Below the pieces are notes generated by a model that saw nothing but the letters and a program-made list of their open reading frames with translations, searched no databases and was not told where the DNA came from. The position numbers were made by a program, and so were the translations under genes. From JAJDXO01 sp965207535 (GTDB taxonomy: Bacteria; Pseudomonadota; Alphaproteobacteria; Rhodospirillales; UBA2165), in the NCBI GenBank assembly GCA_965207535.1, contig CBDBMR010000013.1, positions 124,001-188,000 on the forward strand: 64,000 nt of DNA, read 5' to 3'. Positions 16,874 to 25,498 of this stretch are shown here, piece after piece. The stretch's first letter is position 1. The number at the start of each line of letters is the position of its first letter.

Positions 16874-18480
16874 GATGCGGTGACCCGTCGTTCGACAAGG
16901 CGAAAGGCTTGGATTACCAGGATGACGAGGACGAAGTAGGCTAGAAGAAGAAGATTCATCATGATGCCGTCATTGCCCTTATCGGCAATGATCGAGGTGC
17001 TGGCGGAGACCAGCTCGGGCAACGCCAGGGTGCTCGCCATCCCGGTCGCCTTGACGATATTGACGCAATTGCCCATCAACGCAGCGAAACACAGGGCAAG
17101 CACGGAGCGGATGTCACTCAGTCTGAAACGCACTACCCCATTTCGATTCGCGGCGACGTCCGAAGCATGGCAAAAGGCCACGGCATTGGCGGCCGCCGCG
17201 TAGAGCGAAAGCACGCATGCGGCGACCGTAAACGCGTCGAGCGTGAAGCCGAGTGCCAGTACGACCCCGCCCAAGCCAAGAAACACGATATAGAGCTGCA
17301 GCAGCGGCGGCGTCATGCGCAAGACGGCGCAGCCGATTCTGAGAAGCGGCGCGACGACGAGCACCCGGCGATGCATCAGCCAGCCGAAAACGACCCCCAG
17401 CACGATGCTCAAGACCACGGTGACGATCGAAAGCGCCGCTGTCAGGCCAAGGCCGACAAGAAAGATGCTGCGATCGGTCGGATCGTAAAGCACGCTGGCA
17501 TCCAGCCCGGTCGTCTCGAGCAAAAGAAGGGCCATGCCGGAAAGGTCTCGGCGGCCTTCGCTGGTCACCAGCGACGCTTCGCGGCACGACAGCGGCCATC
17601 GGCCGGCGTCATCGCGACGGCAGACGTGCTCTTCCGTCTCGTCCCGCTCGGTCCACGTCTCACGTGCGCGCTTGAGATAGGGTGACGGAGGCAGGTCCCA
17701 GCGGCGCTCGAGACCTTGGAGAAAGCCGTCGCGATGCCATCGCGCCAGAAGGTCTCCGAGCAGACGATCCAGGCGGCCTCCCGCCTCTTCCTTTCGGACT
17801 GCAACCGCCCACGGCAGGATGAAGCGCGTCGGCAGCGACACCTCGTAGCCTTCCCATTCGCCGCTCCTGAGCTCGTTGAGCAGATTGACCTCGTCGTAGA
17901 GCCAGCCGGCGCAGTGGCCCACGCGCAGCGCCAGCGACGTTCCGCGCGTCGTGTTGAACCCGATGGTGTCGATCAGCAGCCGTTCCTCGGCAAGCCGGCC
18001 CCACAGCGCGCCCCGAATGGTGCAAAGCGTCTTGCCGCGCAGATCCGCCCAATCCGAGATGCCCGCGCCGGGCGGCAGCAGCACGTTCGCGCCGTCGCCG
18101 TAGTAGTGCGGCTCGACCATGTGGACCAGTTCCCGGCGGCCCCTCGTGTCGCCCATCGTGGCAACGACCACATCGATCTCGCCGCGCCGGAGTTTCTGCA
18201 GACGATTGGCGCTGGTTACCGGCACCAGTTCCACCGGCACGCCGATCGTCTCGGCGAAAGCCCGGGCGATATCGACATCGTAGCCGACGAGGGTCCCTTC
18301 GGGATTGCGGAATCCGAAAGGCGCATAGTCTTCCTTCACACCCACCACGAGACGTCCGCGCTCGCGGATCCCGTCGAGGTCGTCGGCAACCGTCGGGGCG
18401 GCCGAAAAGAGCGAAACGGCGGCCAACACAAAGATGACGGCCGTGCGAAGTAAGGGGTTCGCCACTGGCACGGCCGTCAC
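16870..18480 (-). CDS. Family-3 binding protein fused to ABC permease-like domain
   Basis: 536 residues. GTG 18480 is chosen because it overlaps the methyltransferase stop (ATGTGA) and is preceded by GAGGG; the open frame continues far upstream but only antisense in character. A signal peptide (about 1-30, AAPTVADD) is followed by a periplasmic amino-acid-binding domain of family 3 (RLVVGVKEDYAPFGFRNPEG, GYDVDIARAFAE, residues about 35-275), then a permease-type domain with about five helices. The EAA region is eroded: SDVAANRNGVVRFRLSDIRS in place of EAA-x3-G-x9-IxLP. Binding protein-permease fusions exist in Gram-positive and some other transporters. Coupled translation with the second permease and the SpoIIE phosphatase suggests a ligand-sensing complex. 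Ligand is probably an amino acid, by family only. Confidence 0.8.
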   Translation of the reverse strand: MTAVPVANPLLRTAVIFVLAAVSLFSAAPTVADDLDGIRERGRLVVGVKEDYAPFGFRNPEGTLVGYDVDIARAFAETIGVPVELVPVTSANRLQKLRRGEIDVVVATMGDTRGRRELVHMVEPHYYGDGANVLLPPGAGISDWADLRGKTLCTIRGALWGRLAEERLLIDTIGFNTTRGTSLALRVGHCAGWLYDEVNLLNELRSGEWEGYEVSLPTRFILPWAVAVRKEEAGGRLDRLLGDLLARWHRDGFLQGLERRWDLPPSPYLKRARETWTERDETEEHVCRRDDAGRWPLSCREASLVTSEGRRDLSGMALLLLETTGLDASVLYDPTDRSIFLVGLGLTAALSIVTVVLSIVLGVVFGWLMHRRVLVVAPLLRIGCAVLRMTPPLLQLYIVFLGLGGVVLALGFTLDAFTVAACVLSLYAAAANAVAFCHASDVAANRNGVVRFRLSDIRSVLALCFAALMGNCVNIVKATGMASTLALPELVSASTSIIADKGNDGIMMNLLLLAYFVLVILVIQAFRLVERRVTAS

Positions 18481-19304
18481 ATTCCCTCGGTCATCCGTGA
18501 CCGGGCGACGACGAGAAAGCCGAAGCCGTAAGCGGCAGGCAGCGAACGGCACACGATATCGTCCAACCAACTGACGAGCGGCGAGGAGACCACCGTCTCC
18601 TCGGCCCAGACGCTTTCGGCCTGAATGTGCTCCACATGAAAACCCGCGGCCTCGAACTCGCGGCGTGCTTCTTCGGGCGTGAACAGATGATAGAACATCG
18701 GTATGGTGTCGGCGTTGCGGCCTCGCTGATAGAGAACATCGCCTTCCTCGAGCTCGCCATCCGTGACCCGGTGCTGTGAGGCGCGGCGTTCGGCACGAAA
18801 CCTCCGTGCCCTGTTGGGCAAGCCGGCGATCAGGACACCATCCGGTTGCAGCGTCTGACGCAGGATGGACAGTATGTTCTGCCGGTCCGCCCGGCCGCTG
18901 ATATGCGCAAGCACACCGAATGCCAGAAATACCAGATTGAATGCGGAACGAAACTCCTCGGACAGCAAGGCCGGCGAGTCGTTGCGAATCATGAGGCGCC
19001 CGTCTTTGACGAAGCCATCCAAACGTTCCGTCATGATCCGGCCTGCGGTCGGGCAAATGTCGTAGGCTACGCCGCTGGCAGCGGTCAATTGCAGCAGGGG
19101 TTCGGCATAGCGGCCGGTGCCCGCGCCAAAGTCGAGAAAACGGCCGTCGGCGGGAAGGTGTTGCAGCAGCATTCCGAGCGTGCGCCTGTTCGGCCGCGGA
19201 TATCTTCGGTCATAGAGCCCCGACGCAATATAACGGTCATAGCTGCAAACCATGTCGGGAATATCGTCACACGCGATGTGCTCGGTCAGGGGATCAGCTA
19301 TCAT
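18477..19304 (-). CDS. Class I SAM-dependent methyltransferase
   Basis: 275 residues from ATG 19304, preceded by GGCGGGA; an in-frame TTG at 19316 is less likely. Motif I is FLDFGAGTGRY, followed by an acidic strand end (VAYDICPT) and the later LVFLAFGVLAHISG strand, all typical of small-molecule methyltransferases (Methyltransf_11/25 type). The substrate is not evident. It is the first gene of the operon that continues into the binding protein-permease fusion, and shares ATGTGA with it. A methyltransferase beside a receptor and phosphatase invites comparison with chemotaxis-like adaptation, but there is no CheR signature, so that is only speculation. Confidence 0.82.
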   Translation of the reverse strand: MIADPLTEHIACDDIPDMVCSYDRYIASGLYDRRYPRPNRRTLGMLLQHLPADGRFLDFGAGTGRYAEPLLQLTAASGVAYDICPTAGRIMTERLDGFVKDGRLMIRNDSPALLSEEFRSAFNLVFLAFGVLAHISGRADRQNILSILRQTLQPDGVLIAGLPNRARRFRAERRASQHRVTDGELEEGDVLYQRGRNADTIPMFYHLFTPEEARREFEAAGFHVEHIQAESVWAEETVVSSPLVSWLDDIVCRSLPAAYGFGFLVVARSRMTEGM

Positions 19305-19334
19305 GTCCCGCCACAATCCAAAACTACACGACCC

Positions 19335-19351
19335 GAAGGTTCAGAACCTTC
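19335..19351. promoter_or_regulatory. Perfect inverted repeat between divergent genes
   Basis: GAAGGTTC-A-GAACCTTC, two perfect 8-base arms with a 1-base spacer, lies in the AT-rich gap between the methyltransferase operon (minus strand) and the lone binding-protein gene (plus strand). Its place and symmetry suit a dimeric repressor or activator site that could control both sides. No regulator gene is adjacent. Confidence 0.45.
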
Positions 19352-19398
19352 AGTTCTCCAAAAACGCACACAACTGTGGTACGAAAAGAACTGATTCG

Positions 19399-20427
19399 AT
19401 GTTATGGTGTCACACGATGGTTAAGAATTCAATTACACGGGCCTGGTCTCGTCTTATCGGCAGGCTCTTTGTCTTCGGCCCGGCAAACAAAGGGCCAAAA
19501 CGTCCGCGTCCGATGCGGGCGGTTGAACTTTCGGCACAGGGATTGCGTGGTCGGCCGGCTCACCCTCTTTCGGTCCTAACGCTTTTGTGCCTGTTGATGA
19601 CGGGCGGGGACGCGGTGGCCGAAAGCGTTCTGGAACGCATCGCCGACGATGGCGTCATACGTGCGGGAACCCGAGCCAGCGGAGGCGTCTTCTCTCACGA
19701 GACGGCCGGTGGAGGCTTCGAGGGATTTTCGGTCGACCTCCTCAAGGAAATCCGGCTTGGCATGGAACGCCGGCTCGAACGCGATGTCGAGCTCAAGTTG
19801 TTCCCGGTGACGCCGAGCGATCGCCTCAAACGCGTCGCCGATCGCGAACTCGACATCGTATGCGGGCTGACGACACCGACCTGGGAGCGGGAGCAGATAA
19901 TCGACTTCTCTCTGCCGTTCTTCCGCGACGGCACGCGCATCATGGCATACCGCGAACACGCCAACCGGATTGCCGACGTCAACGGGCTGCAAATCGGCGT
20001 CGTTGAAGGCACCACGACGGTTTCGGTGATCGCGCAACAGCTGCCGCTGGTCACCGTCCGCGCGTACGCCAACATTGGCGAGGCCATGAACGCCCTGGTG
20101 AAAGGCGATGTGCATGGTATCTCCAACATCGGCACGGTATTGCTGTCCGAGGCCGAGCGGGTGCAACTGGACAAAAGCGTCGTGCTGTTGCCGCGCACAA
20201 GCGTTCTGGCGACCGAGCCTCTGGCCTGCATTCTCCCCCAGAACGACAGCCCGTGGCGTGATTTTGTCAACAGCATCTTCGTCGACCTGCTCGCTGGAAT
20301 CGAAAGCCACGCGAGCCGCTACGAGGAAATCCATGATCGCTGGTTCGGCCGCGAAGGCTTGCTGCACTTCCCCATCGACCGTGAAACCCGCAACTATCTG
20401 GCGAATGTTTCGATTTGGGTCCAGTGA
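19399..20427 (+). CDS. Family-3 (amino acid) substrate-binding protein
   Basis: A periplasmic binding protein of the polar amino acid class (PF00497). The mature part starts after PLSVLTLLCLLMTGGDAVAES; family motifs include GFEGFSVDLLKEI, RVADRELDIVCGLTTPTWERE and IDFSLPFF. The start is uncertain: ATG 19399, 19417 and 19513 are in frame. From 19513 the signal peptide has normal length; 19399 gives an unusually long charged leader, and none has a strong Shine-Dalgarno. It is divergent from the operon that contains the binding protein-permease fusion, so it may deliver ligand to that membrane pair. It ends 6 bases from the convergent glutamine synthetase. No ATPase is nearby. Confidence 0.8.
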   Translation: MLWCHTMVKNSITRAWSRLIGRLFVFGPANKGPKRPRPMRAVELSAQGLRGRPAHPLSVLTLLCLLMTGGDAVAESVLERIADDGVIRAGTRASGGVFSHETAGGGFEGFSVDLLKEIRLGMERRLERDVELKLFPVTPSDRLKRVADRELDIVCGLTTPTWEREQIIDFSLPFFRDGTRIMAYREHANRIADVNGLQIGVVEGTTTVSVIAQQLPLVTVRAYANIGEAMNALVKGDVHGISNIGTVLLSEAERVQLDKSVVLLPRTSVLATEPLACILPQNDSPWRDFVNSIFVDLLAGIESHASRYEEIHDRWFGREGLLHFPIDRETRNYLANVSIWVQ

Positions 20428-20433
20428 CGCCGG

Positions 20434-22527
20434 TCACTGATTATAGAGCAAATCCGAATAGTTCGGTATCGGCCAAAGACTGCCATCGACGAGAGACTCG
20501 AGACGATCCGCCACGTCACGGGCAGCCTGCATCGCGGGCTTGATCGTCTCATGGGCGTATGACGCGGCGCCCGCGAGATCATCCTCCGGCCAGCCGCCGA
20601 TAGCCTCCGACAAGGCATCGGCGCACGCCAGCAGTTCAGCGACCAATTCCTTCTTCTCGTCGAGAAGCGAGGACGAGAATTCGGCGCCATGGCCTGAATC
20701 GACGTCCCGCATTGCGGCGGGAGCGATCATGGTCGAAAGAACCCGCAGCAATGCGCGCGCCTCGATCCCGATCTCGGTGACATAGGCGTCCTGAAGAACG
20801 TTCTGACGCGCGCCGATCTCCCGTTCGTTAAAGATCCCGAGGTTGACGAAAAGCGCCACGTTCTTGGCCGACGTCAACGTCTCGTAAGCCTCCGGGCTAC
20901 TTTCCAGATGTGTCAGGTTCCACTTGTCGGCATGCTGGTAGAGCTCTTCGGAGTAGCCGTCTCCGCTGAACAGCACACCTTGGTTTTCCTTGATCGTGTC
21001 GCGGATGACCTGGTCGATGTCCGTGCCAGCGTCGGCTTCGTCGCACATGGCCTTCAGACTGTCCGCAACCCCCGCGTTGACCATGGTAAGCGGGAATGCA
21101 ATGTGTTGATTCCCGCCGACTGCGCGAAACTCGAACCGGTTGCCGCACCACGGAAACGGCGCGGTACGGTTGCGATCCTCGAGGCTGGCCTTGATGTCGG
21201 CCACCGGCGCCGTGATTTCGATCTCCTTGTGCTGCCCCGTGTAGGCACCGAATGGCCCGCCTTCGGCAACATTCCTGAAGTGCTGTTCCAAGCCCGCGCC
21301 CAAGTGCACCGTTATGATGGCCGGTGGCGCCTCTTGGGCCCCAAGCCGGTGATCGTTGCCGGCGGTCGATACGCCGCAACGCAAAAGATCGCCATGCCGG
21401 TTGACGCCGCGCAGAAGCGCGGCGGTAAAAGCGACGAACCGCCGCCTTTCAAACTCGGTCTCCCCGGGCACGAAGAGATTGGCGCCCGTATCCGTGTTGA
21501 GGCCCCAGTTGTTGTGCTTGCCGGTGCCATTGATGCCGGCGAACGGCTTCTCGTGAAACAGGACCTCCAGATCTTGCTCGGAGGCCAGGTCGCGCAACAC
21601 ATCCATGGCCAGGACGTTATTGTCGGCGGCGAGATTGGCCATATTGAAGATCGGCGAGATCTCGTGCTGGGCGGGCGCGACCTCGTTGTGGGTGCACCGG
21701 ATTGATATCCCGAGGCGCCACATCCGCTCCCGGGCCTCCTCCATGAAACGGTTCACCCGCGGCGTCAGCCTTGCGAAATAGTGATTCGACAGTTCCTGTC
21801 CCCGAAGCGGCGCGGCACCAAGCAGCGTGCGTCCCGAAGCGACGAGATCCGGGCGCGCCAGATACATGCTCCTGTCGATCAGGAAAAACTCCTGCTCCCA
21901 ACCGACGTTGCATACCACCTCGGTCGTTGCCTCGTCCCCGAGATGATGCAGCAGCCTCAGGGCGTGCTCGTTGACGGCCATGTTGGCCCGCAAAAGAGGT
22001 GTCTTCTGATCCAGCGCTTCGCCGGTCCAGGACACGAATGCGGACGGAATATAGAGCGTCTTGCGGTAAACGAAGGGCGGCGATCCGGTGTCCCAACCGA
22101 TGTAGGCGGCCGCCTCGTGGGTCTCGCGCAACCCGCCGTTGGGGAAGGAGGATCCGTCGGTTTCGGTCTGGAAGAGATCCCGGCCTGTCAGCGCGACGAC
22201 GAGGCGGTCCGCGTCGAAGTCGACGCCGACGAACGTTTCAAGCTTCTCCCCGTGGACCGGACCCCGCATCGGAGAGAACCAGTGCGAATAGCCGATGCAG
22301 CCCTTCGATTGCGCCCACTCCCGGACGGAAACAGCGAGAGCGTCGGCGAACTGCCTATCCATCGGTACGCCGGTCGCGCGACATTGCACAAAGGAGTAGT
22401 AAACTTCCGGATCAATCAGCTTCTTGAGAATGGCGTCGTCCAGCACATCGTGGTTGATCTCCGCCAGTTCAGTCGGCAGGGCGACGGCCTGCGCCGGGGC
22501 ATCGTGGGTGGAATGGGACGAGGACAT
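20434..22527 (-). CDS. glnN: Glutamine synthetase type III (GlnN)
   Basis: 697 residues, which fits the large type III enzyme (about 700) and not GSI or GSII (about 350-470). The type III signature FHEKPFAGINGTGKHNNW is present, as are GNDHRLGAQEAPPAI and the metal-ligand region VGWEQEFFLID. It makes glutamine from glutamate, ammonium and ATP. The ATG is preceded by GAGGAGC. It is followed upstream (minus-strand order) by a STAS gene and amtB, so ammonium uptake, its assimilation and a partner-switch antagonist are physically linked. No PII gene is visible. Confidence 0.95.
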   Translation of the reverse strand: MSSSHSTHDAPAQAVALPTELAEINHDVLDDAILKKLIDPEVYYSFVQCRATGVPMDRQFADALAVSVREWAQSKGCIGYSHWFSPMRGPVHGEKLETFVGVDFDADRLVVALTGRDLFQTETDGSSFPNGGLRETHEAAAYIGWDTGSPPFVYRKTLYIPSAFVSWTGEALDQKTPLLRANMAVNEHALRLLHHLGDEATTEVVCNVGWEQEFFLIDRSMYLARPDLVASGRTLLGAAPLRGQELSNHYFARLTPRVNRFMEEARERMWRLGISIRCTHNEVAPAQHEISPIFNMANLAADNNVLAMDVLRDLASEQDLEVLFHEKPFAGINGTGKHNNWGLNTDTGANLFVPGETEFERRRFVAFTAALLRGVNRHGDLLRCGVSTAGNDHRLGAQEAPPAIITVHLGAGLEQHFRNVAEGGPFGAYTGQHKEIEITAPVADIKASLEDRNRTAPFPWCGNRFEFRAVGGNQHIAFPLTMVNAGVADSLKAMCDEADAGTDIDQVIRDTIKENQGVLFSGDGYSEELYQHADKWNLTHLESSPEAYETLTSAKNVALFVNLGIFNEREIGARQNVLQDAYVTEIGIEARALLRVLSTMIAPAAMRDVDSGHGAEFSSSLLDEKKELVAELLACADALSEAIGGWPEDDLAGAASYAHETIKPAMQAARDVADRLESLVDGSLWPIPNYSDLLYNQ

Positions 22528-22567
22528 GACTGCTCCTCACGATGTGGTGGTTCGAAACAAGGCGGCG

Positions 22568-22906
22568 CTAGTCGGAAAGCGACGACTGGACCGCGCTGCG
22601 GGACGCGTGGATCGCAAAGAGCGTGTCGAAGCCGCTGATCTCGAACACCTTGCGAATGGGTTCGGACAACGAGCAAAGCACGAGTTCCGCGCCCCTGCCC
22701 TTCAAGGTCTTGCCGGTCAGAAGCACGGCACGAAGACCGGCGCTGCTGATGTAACGCAGATTCTCGAGATCCATGATCACGACGCGATCATCGTCTTCGA
22801 TCGCCTCCCTGATCGCTTCCTCGAATTCGACCACATTGGAACCGTCAATGCGCCCGTCCACACCTATGGACAAGATGCCGCCCTGCCGTTCGGTCGTCAC
22901 TTCCAT
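22568..22906 (-). CDS. STAS-domain anti-sigma factor antagonist
   Basis: 112 residues, a complete stand-alone STAS protein of the SpoIIAA/RsbV type. The phosphorylation loop is RYISSAGLRAVL; the first or second serine is the normal kinase target. Its natural partners would be an RsbW-like kinase and a SpoIIE phosphatase; both are encoded at 13.6-16.2 kb. AGGAGACAG lies just before the ATG. It sits between glnN and amtB on the same strand, 40 bases from glnN, so co-transcription with nitrogen-assimilation genes is likely. Confidence 0.9.
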   Translation of the reverse strand: MEVTTERQGGILSIGVDGRIDGSNVVEFEEAIREAIEDDDRVVIMDLENLRYISSAGLRAVLLTGKTLKGRGAELVLCSLSEPIRKVFEISGFDTLFAIHASRSAVQSSLSD

Positions 22907-23005
22907 TGCATCTGTCTCCTGAATTGTCGGCCCTCGGGCAATCTACGCCCGGGCCTGATCGTGTCAAATCCGAACCGGTATCGCGGGACCATGCCGGCCT
23001 CCCGC

Positions 23006-24370
23006 TCAGTCATCGTCGTCGTCGTCCGGCACGACAAGGAACTCGGGGTAGGCCTCGATACCCAGTTCCGCCACATCCTGGCCCAGTTCCTCCACGCGCT
23101 CCGAGACTCGGGCCCCCATGGTCTTCTCGATCACGAACCACACGAGGCTGGACGCGGCGAACACGAAGACACCGATAGCCACGATTCCGTAAACCTGCGC
23201 CAGAAGATCGCCGCCGGCGGCAAAGCCCACGGCGAGGGTCCCCCAAATGCCGGCGAAGAGATGGGCCGGCACCGCGCCCACGACATCGTCGATCCGCAGC
23301 CGTTCCATCAGCTTCGTCCCGGCCACGGCGATGAAACCGCCGACCCCGCCGATCACGACCGCCCAATAGTGCTCCACCAGATCAGGACCCGCGGTGATCG
23401 AAACCAGACCCGCGATCGCTCCGTTCAGGCTGGCGAGAAGATCGACGCGGCCAAGGAGGGGCCGCGACAGGGCGATGGCGGCAACGACGCCGGCAGCGGC
23501 GGCGAGGTTCGTGTTGGCGATGATGTTGCTCAAGGCGACCGCATCAAGGGCCGAGCCCAGCGCGAGCTGGGAACCGCCGTTGAAGCCGAACCATCCGAGC
23601 CAGAGAATGAAGACGCCGAGCGTCACGGCGGGAACGTTTGAAGGCGGCGTCTGTTTCACCGAGCCGTCGCGTCGGAACTTGCCCTTGCGCGCGCCCACGA
23701 CAAGCGCACCCGCCAACGCCGCCCAGCCTCCGGTGGAATGGACGATGGTCGACCCCGCGAAGTCCGAGAAACCCAGTTCGCTGAGCCAGCCGCCGCCCCA
23801 TGTCCAGGCGCCGACCACGGGATAGATCACCGCCGTCAGGACCACTATGAAGACGAAGAACGACCACAGATTGACCCGTTCGGCCAAAGTGCCGGACACG
23901 ATCGAAGCGGTTGTCGCGACAAAGACCATTTGGAAAAACCAGTTGGACATCGTCGAATGGCCGCTCGCAACGACGGCCGCCGCGGCCCCAGGCTGCTCCG
24001 CCAGCAATGCGATTTCCTCGCCGGTGGAGCCGTGGAACAGCGAAAGCGAACCGAACCAGCCGCCCGGTTCGACGTCGACATACATGATGTTAAAGCCGAC
24101 GAAGTAGAACATAAGGCCGGCAAAGGAATAGAGGCCGATGTTCTTGAGACAGATGACCGATGCGTTCTTGGTGCGTACGGAGCCGGCTTCGAGCATCGTG
24201 AAACCCGCGCACATCCACATAACGAGCGCGCCCCATATGAGGAACGCAAAGCTGTTGAAAACGAAGTTGGCTTCGTTCTCGACCGCGGCGTGGGCGGAAG
24301 GCGACAACAGCACAAGGACGACCGTAACCGCGGAAACCGCAAGGCCAACCTTCGTTGCGCGTCTAAACAT
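23006..24370 (-). CDS. amtB: Ammonium transporter AmtB
   Basis: 454 residues from ATG 24370, chosen because GGAAGAA precedes it with 7-base spacing; an ATG at 24391 would place that site inside the gene. The N-terminus is a cleavable signal (VVLVLLSPSAHA). Family motifs include WFFQMVFVATTASIVSGTLAER, the first pore histidine in IVHSTGGWAALAGALVVG, and the second in HLFAGIWGTLAVG. It conducts ammonium across the inner membrane. The C-terminal tail extends past the last helix and ends in six aspartates (VVPDDDDDD); canonical AmtB tails are regulated by GlnK, whose gene is not next door. Gene order suggests co-expression with glnN and the STAS protein. Confidence 0.95.
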   Translation of the reverse strand: MFRRATKVGLAVSAVTVVLVLLSPSAHAAVENEANFVFNSFAFLIWGALVMWMCAGFTMLEAGSVRTKNASVICLKNIGLYSFAGLMFYFVGFNIMYVDVEPGGWFGSLSLFHGSTGEEIALLAEQPGAAAAVVASGHSTMSNWFFQMVFVATTASIVSGTLAERVNLWSFFVFIVVLTAVIYPVVGAWTWGGGWLSELGFSDFAGSTIVHSTGGWAALAGALVVGARKGKFRRDGSVKQTPPSNVPAVTLGVFILWLGWFGFNGGSQLALGSALDAVALSNIIANTNLAAAAGVVAAIALSRPLLGRVDLLASLNGAIAGLVSITAGPDLVEHYWAVVIGGVGGFIAVAGTKLMERLRIDDVVGAVPAHLFAGIWGTLAVGFAAGGDLLAQVYGIVAIGVFVFAASSLVWFVIEKTMGARVSERVEELGQDVAELGIEAYPEFLVVPDDDDDD

Positions 24371-24465
24371 ACGGGTTCTTCCTATTGCCATGCGGCGTCC
24401 AATTTCCTACCCGCTGGAAGCTGATAACCATTCGCGGGCCGTACTGACCGGATCATTCCGGTCAC

Positions 24466-24495
24466 GGGCCGCCTAATGGGGCCGCCTAATGGGGC
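24466..24495. repeat. 13-bp tandem duplication at the 3' end of the GPP34 gene
   Basis: GGGCCGCCTAATG is present twice head-to-tail (24466-24478 and 24479-24491), followed by a partial third copy. The second copy contains the stop codon of the GPP34 gene (24486-24488 on the minus strand), so the duplication simply repeats the stop region. Probable slippage product. Confidence 0.6.
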
Positions 24496-25139
24496 ATGTG
24501 CGACATCGCAATTATGATGGACCTCTCTATCTCCTCGATCGCGCCGTTCATCTCGCGGCCGATGAGATCAAGCTTGCGCAGTTGTTCGATCCTCGGACGC
24601 GCTTTTCTGATCTCCTGGGTGGAAAAGATGGCGGGCAAGATGCCGCAAGCATCCGAGAGGCAGATCAGGGCCGCATCCTGCTGCTCCGGAATGCCGTCGG
24701 AGAGCAAAACATCGGCGATGCGCCGCTTGACCGCGCGTTCCTCCCGGTCGCCGACGATCGGATGGCGCACCCGCTCGAAGACCCACATGAACTTGGAGCC
24801 TGAACGTTCCAGAATTCCTTGCTCGATTAGGCTGTCGAGGGCCATTTCCCGCATGGACCGGGCTTCGTCCGTGGCCAGCACCTCGATCCAGGCGGACGGG
24901 AGTTTGGACTCGTCCGACGAGGTGATCAAGGTGAGGGCCCGGTCAAGCAACGCGCTCCCGGTCTCCGAAGAATCGATCACCGTCAGGTGTTCGGCGTCCG
25001 TATCGATACGGTTGGCGAAAGCCAGGCCCATAAGGGTGGCGCCGGCGATGCTGTAGTCGACGGCGGTTTCGCGCACGGGAATGAAGGAACCCTTGTCGTC
25101 GATCATAAGAAGAACGATTTCTTCAACGAGAGTCAGCAT
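24486..25139 (-). CDS. GPP34 (GOLPH3/Vps74-like) domain protein
   Basis: 217 residues from ATG 25139, preceded by GAGGGG. The N-terminus (LTLVEEIVLLMIDDKGSF) and the helical body with VLDRALTLI-like, DSLIEQGIL and RRIADVLLSDGIPEQQDAALICLSDACG segments match the GPP34 family (PF05719). In eukaryotes GOLPH3 binds PI4P and sorts Golgi enzymes; bacterial members are mostly seen in actinobacteria and have no settled role. Here its start lies 2 bases from the stop of a STAS gene, so the two are translated together, which hints at a membrane-associated role in the same signalling path. Function is not established. Confidence 0.82.
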   Translation of the reverse strand: MLTLVEEIVLLMIDDKGSFIPVRETAVDYSIAGATLMGLAFANRIDTDAEHLTVIDSSETGSALLDRALTLITSSDESKLPSAWIEVLATDEARSMREMALDSLIEQGILERSGSKFMWVFERVRHPIVGDREERAVKRRIADVLLSDGIPEQQDAALICLSDACGILPAIFSTQEIRKARPRIEQLRKLDLIGREMNGAIEEIERSIIIAMSHMPH

Positions 25140-25141
25140 CG

Positions 25142-25498
25142 CTACGCCCCTCGGCCGACCCAATCCTGCTCGGCCGCCAGGGCATCCTCGCGCGTGTCAA
25201 AACTCTCCAGGAATGCAAAGAAGCCGCTCACCTCAAGCACCTTTTTGCACTCGGGCTTCAGAGCGCACAGGGCCAGATTTCCGCCATTCTGCTGGCAGGC
25301 CCTGGCGCCGACGAGCAGAGCGCGAAGTCCCGCGCTGCTGATGTAGTCCATCCCGGAACAGTCAAGCAAAACGTCTTTGTCTCCACGCTCCACAATACCA
25401 TTGAGATATTGTTCAAACTCCGGCGCGGCGAGCCCGTCTACACGACCGGAAACAAGTCCGACCACAACCTCTCCGTGCTTTTCCTCTTCAAAGTCCAT
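25142..25498 (-). CDS. STAS-domain anti-sigma factor antagonist
   Basis: 118 residues from ATG 25498 (GGGAAA upstream). The core CSGMDYISSAGLRALLVG gives the phosphorylatable serines of RsbV/SpoIIAA proteins. An upstream extension of the open frame to 25567 has no ribosome site. It precedes the GPP34 gene with only 2 bases between, and is the second STAS antagonist of this locus; the two share the ISSAGLRA core but little else, so they are not a recent duplication. Likely substrate of an RsbW kinase and a SpoIIE phosphatase. Confidence 0.9.
   Translation of the reverse strand: MDFEEEKHGEVVVGLVSGRVDGLAAPEFEQYLNGIVERGDKDVLLDCSGMDYISSAGLRALLVGARACQQNGGNLALCALKPECKKVLEVSGFFAFLESFDTREDALAAEQDWVGRGA

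Noticed and set aside
18481..19056. An upstream extension of the binding protein-permease frame
   Set aside because: It is Arg/Pro-rich and lies over the methyltransferase in another frame; the signal peptide and ribosome site support GTG 18480.
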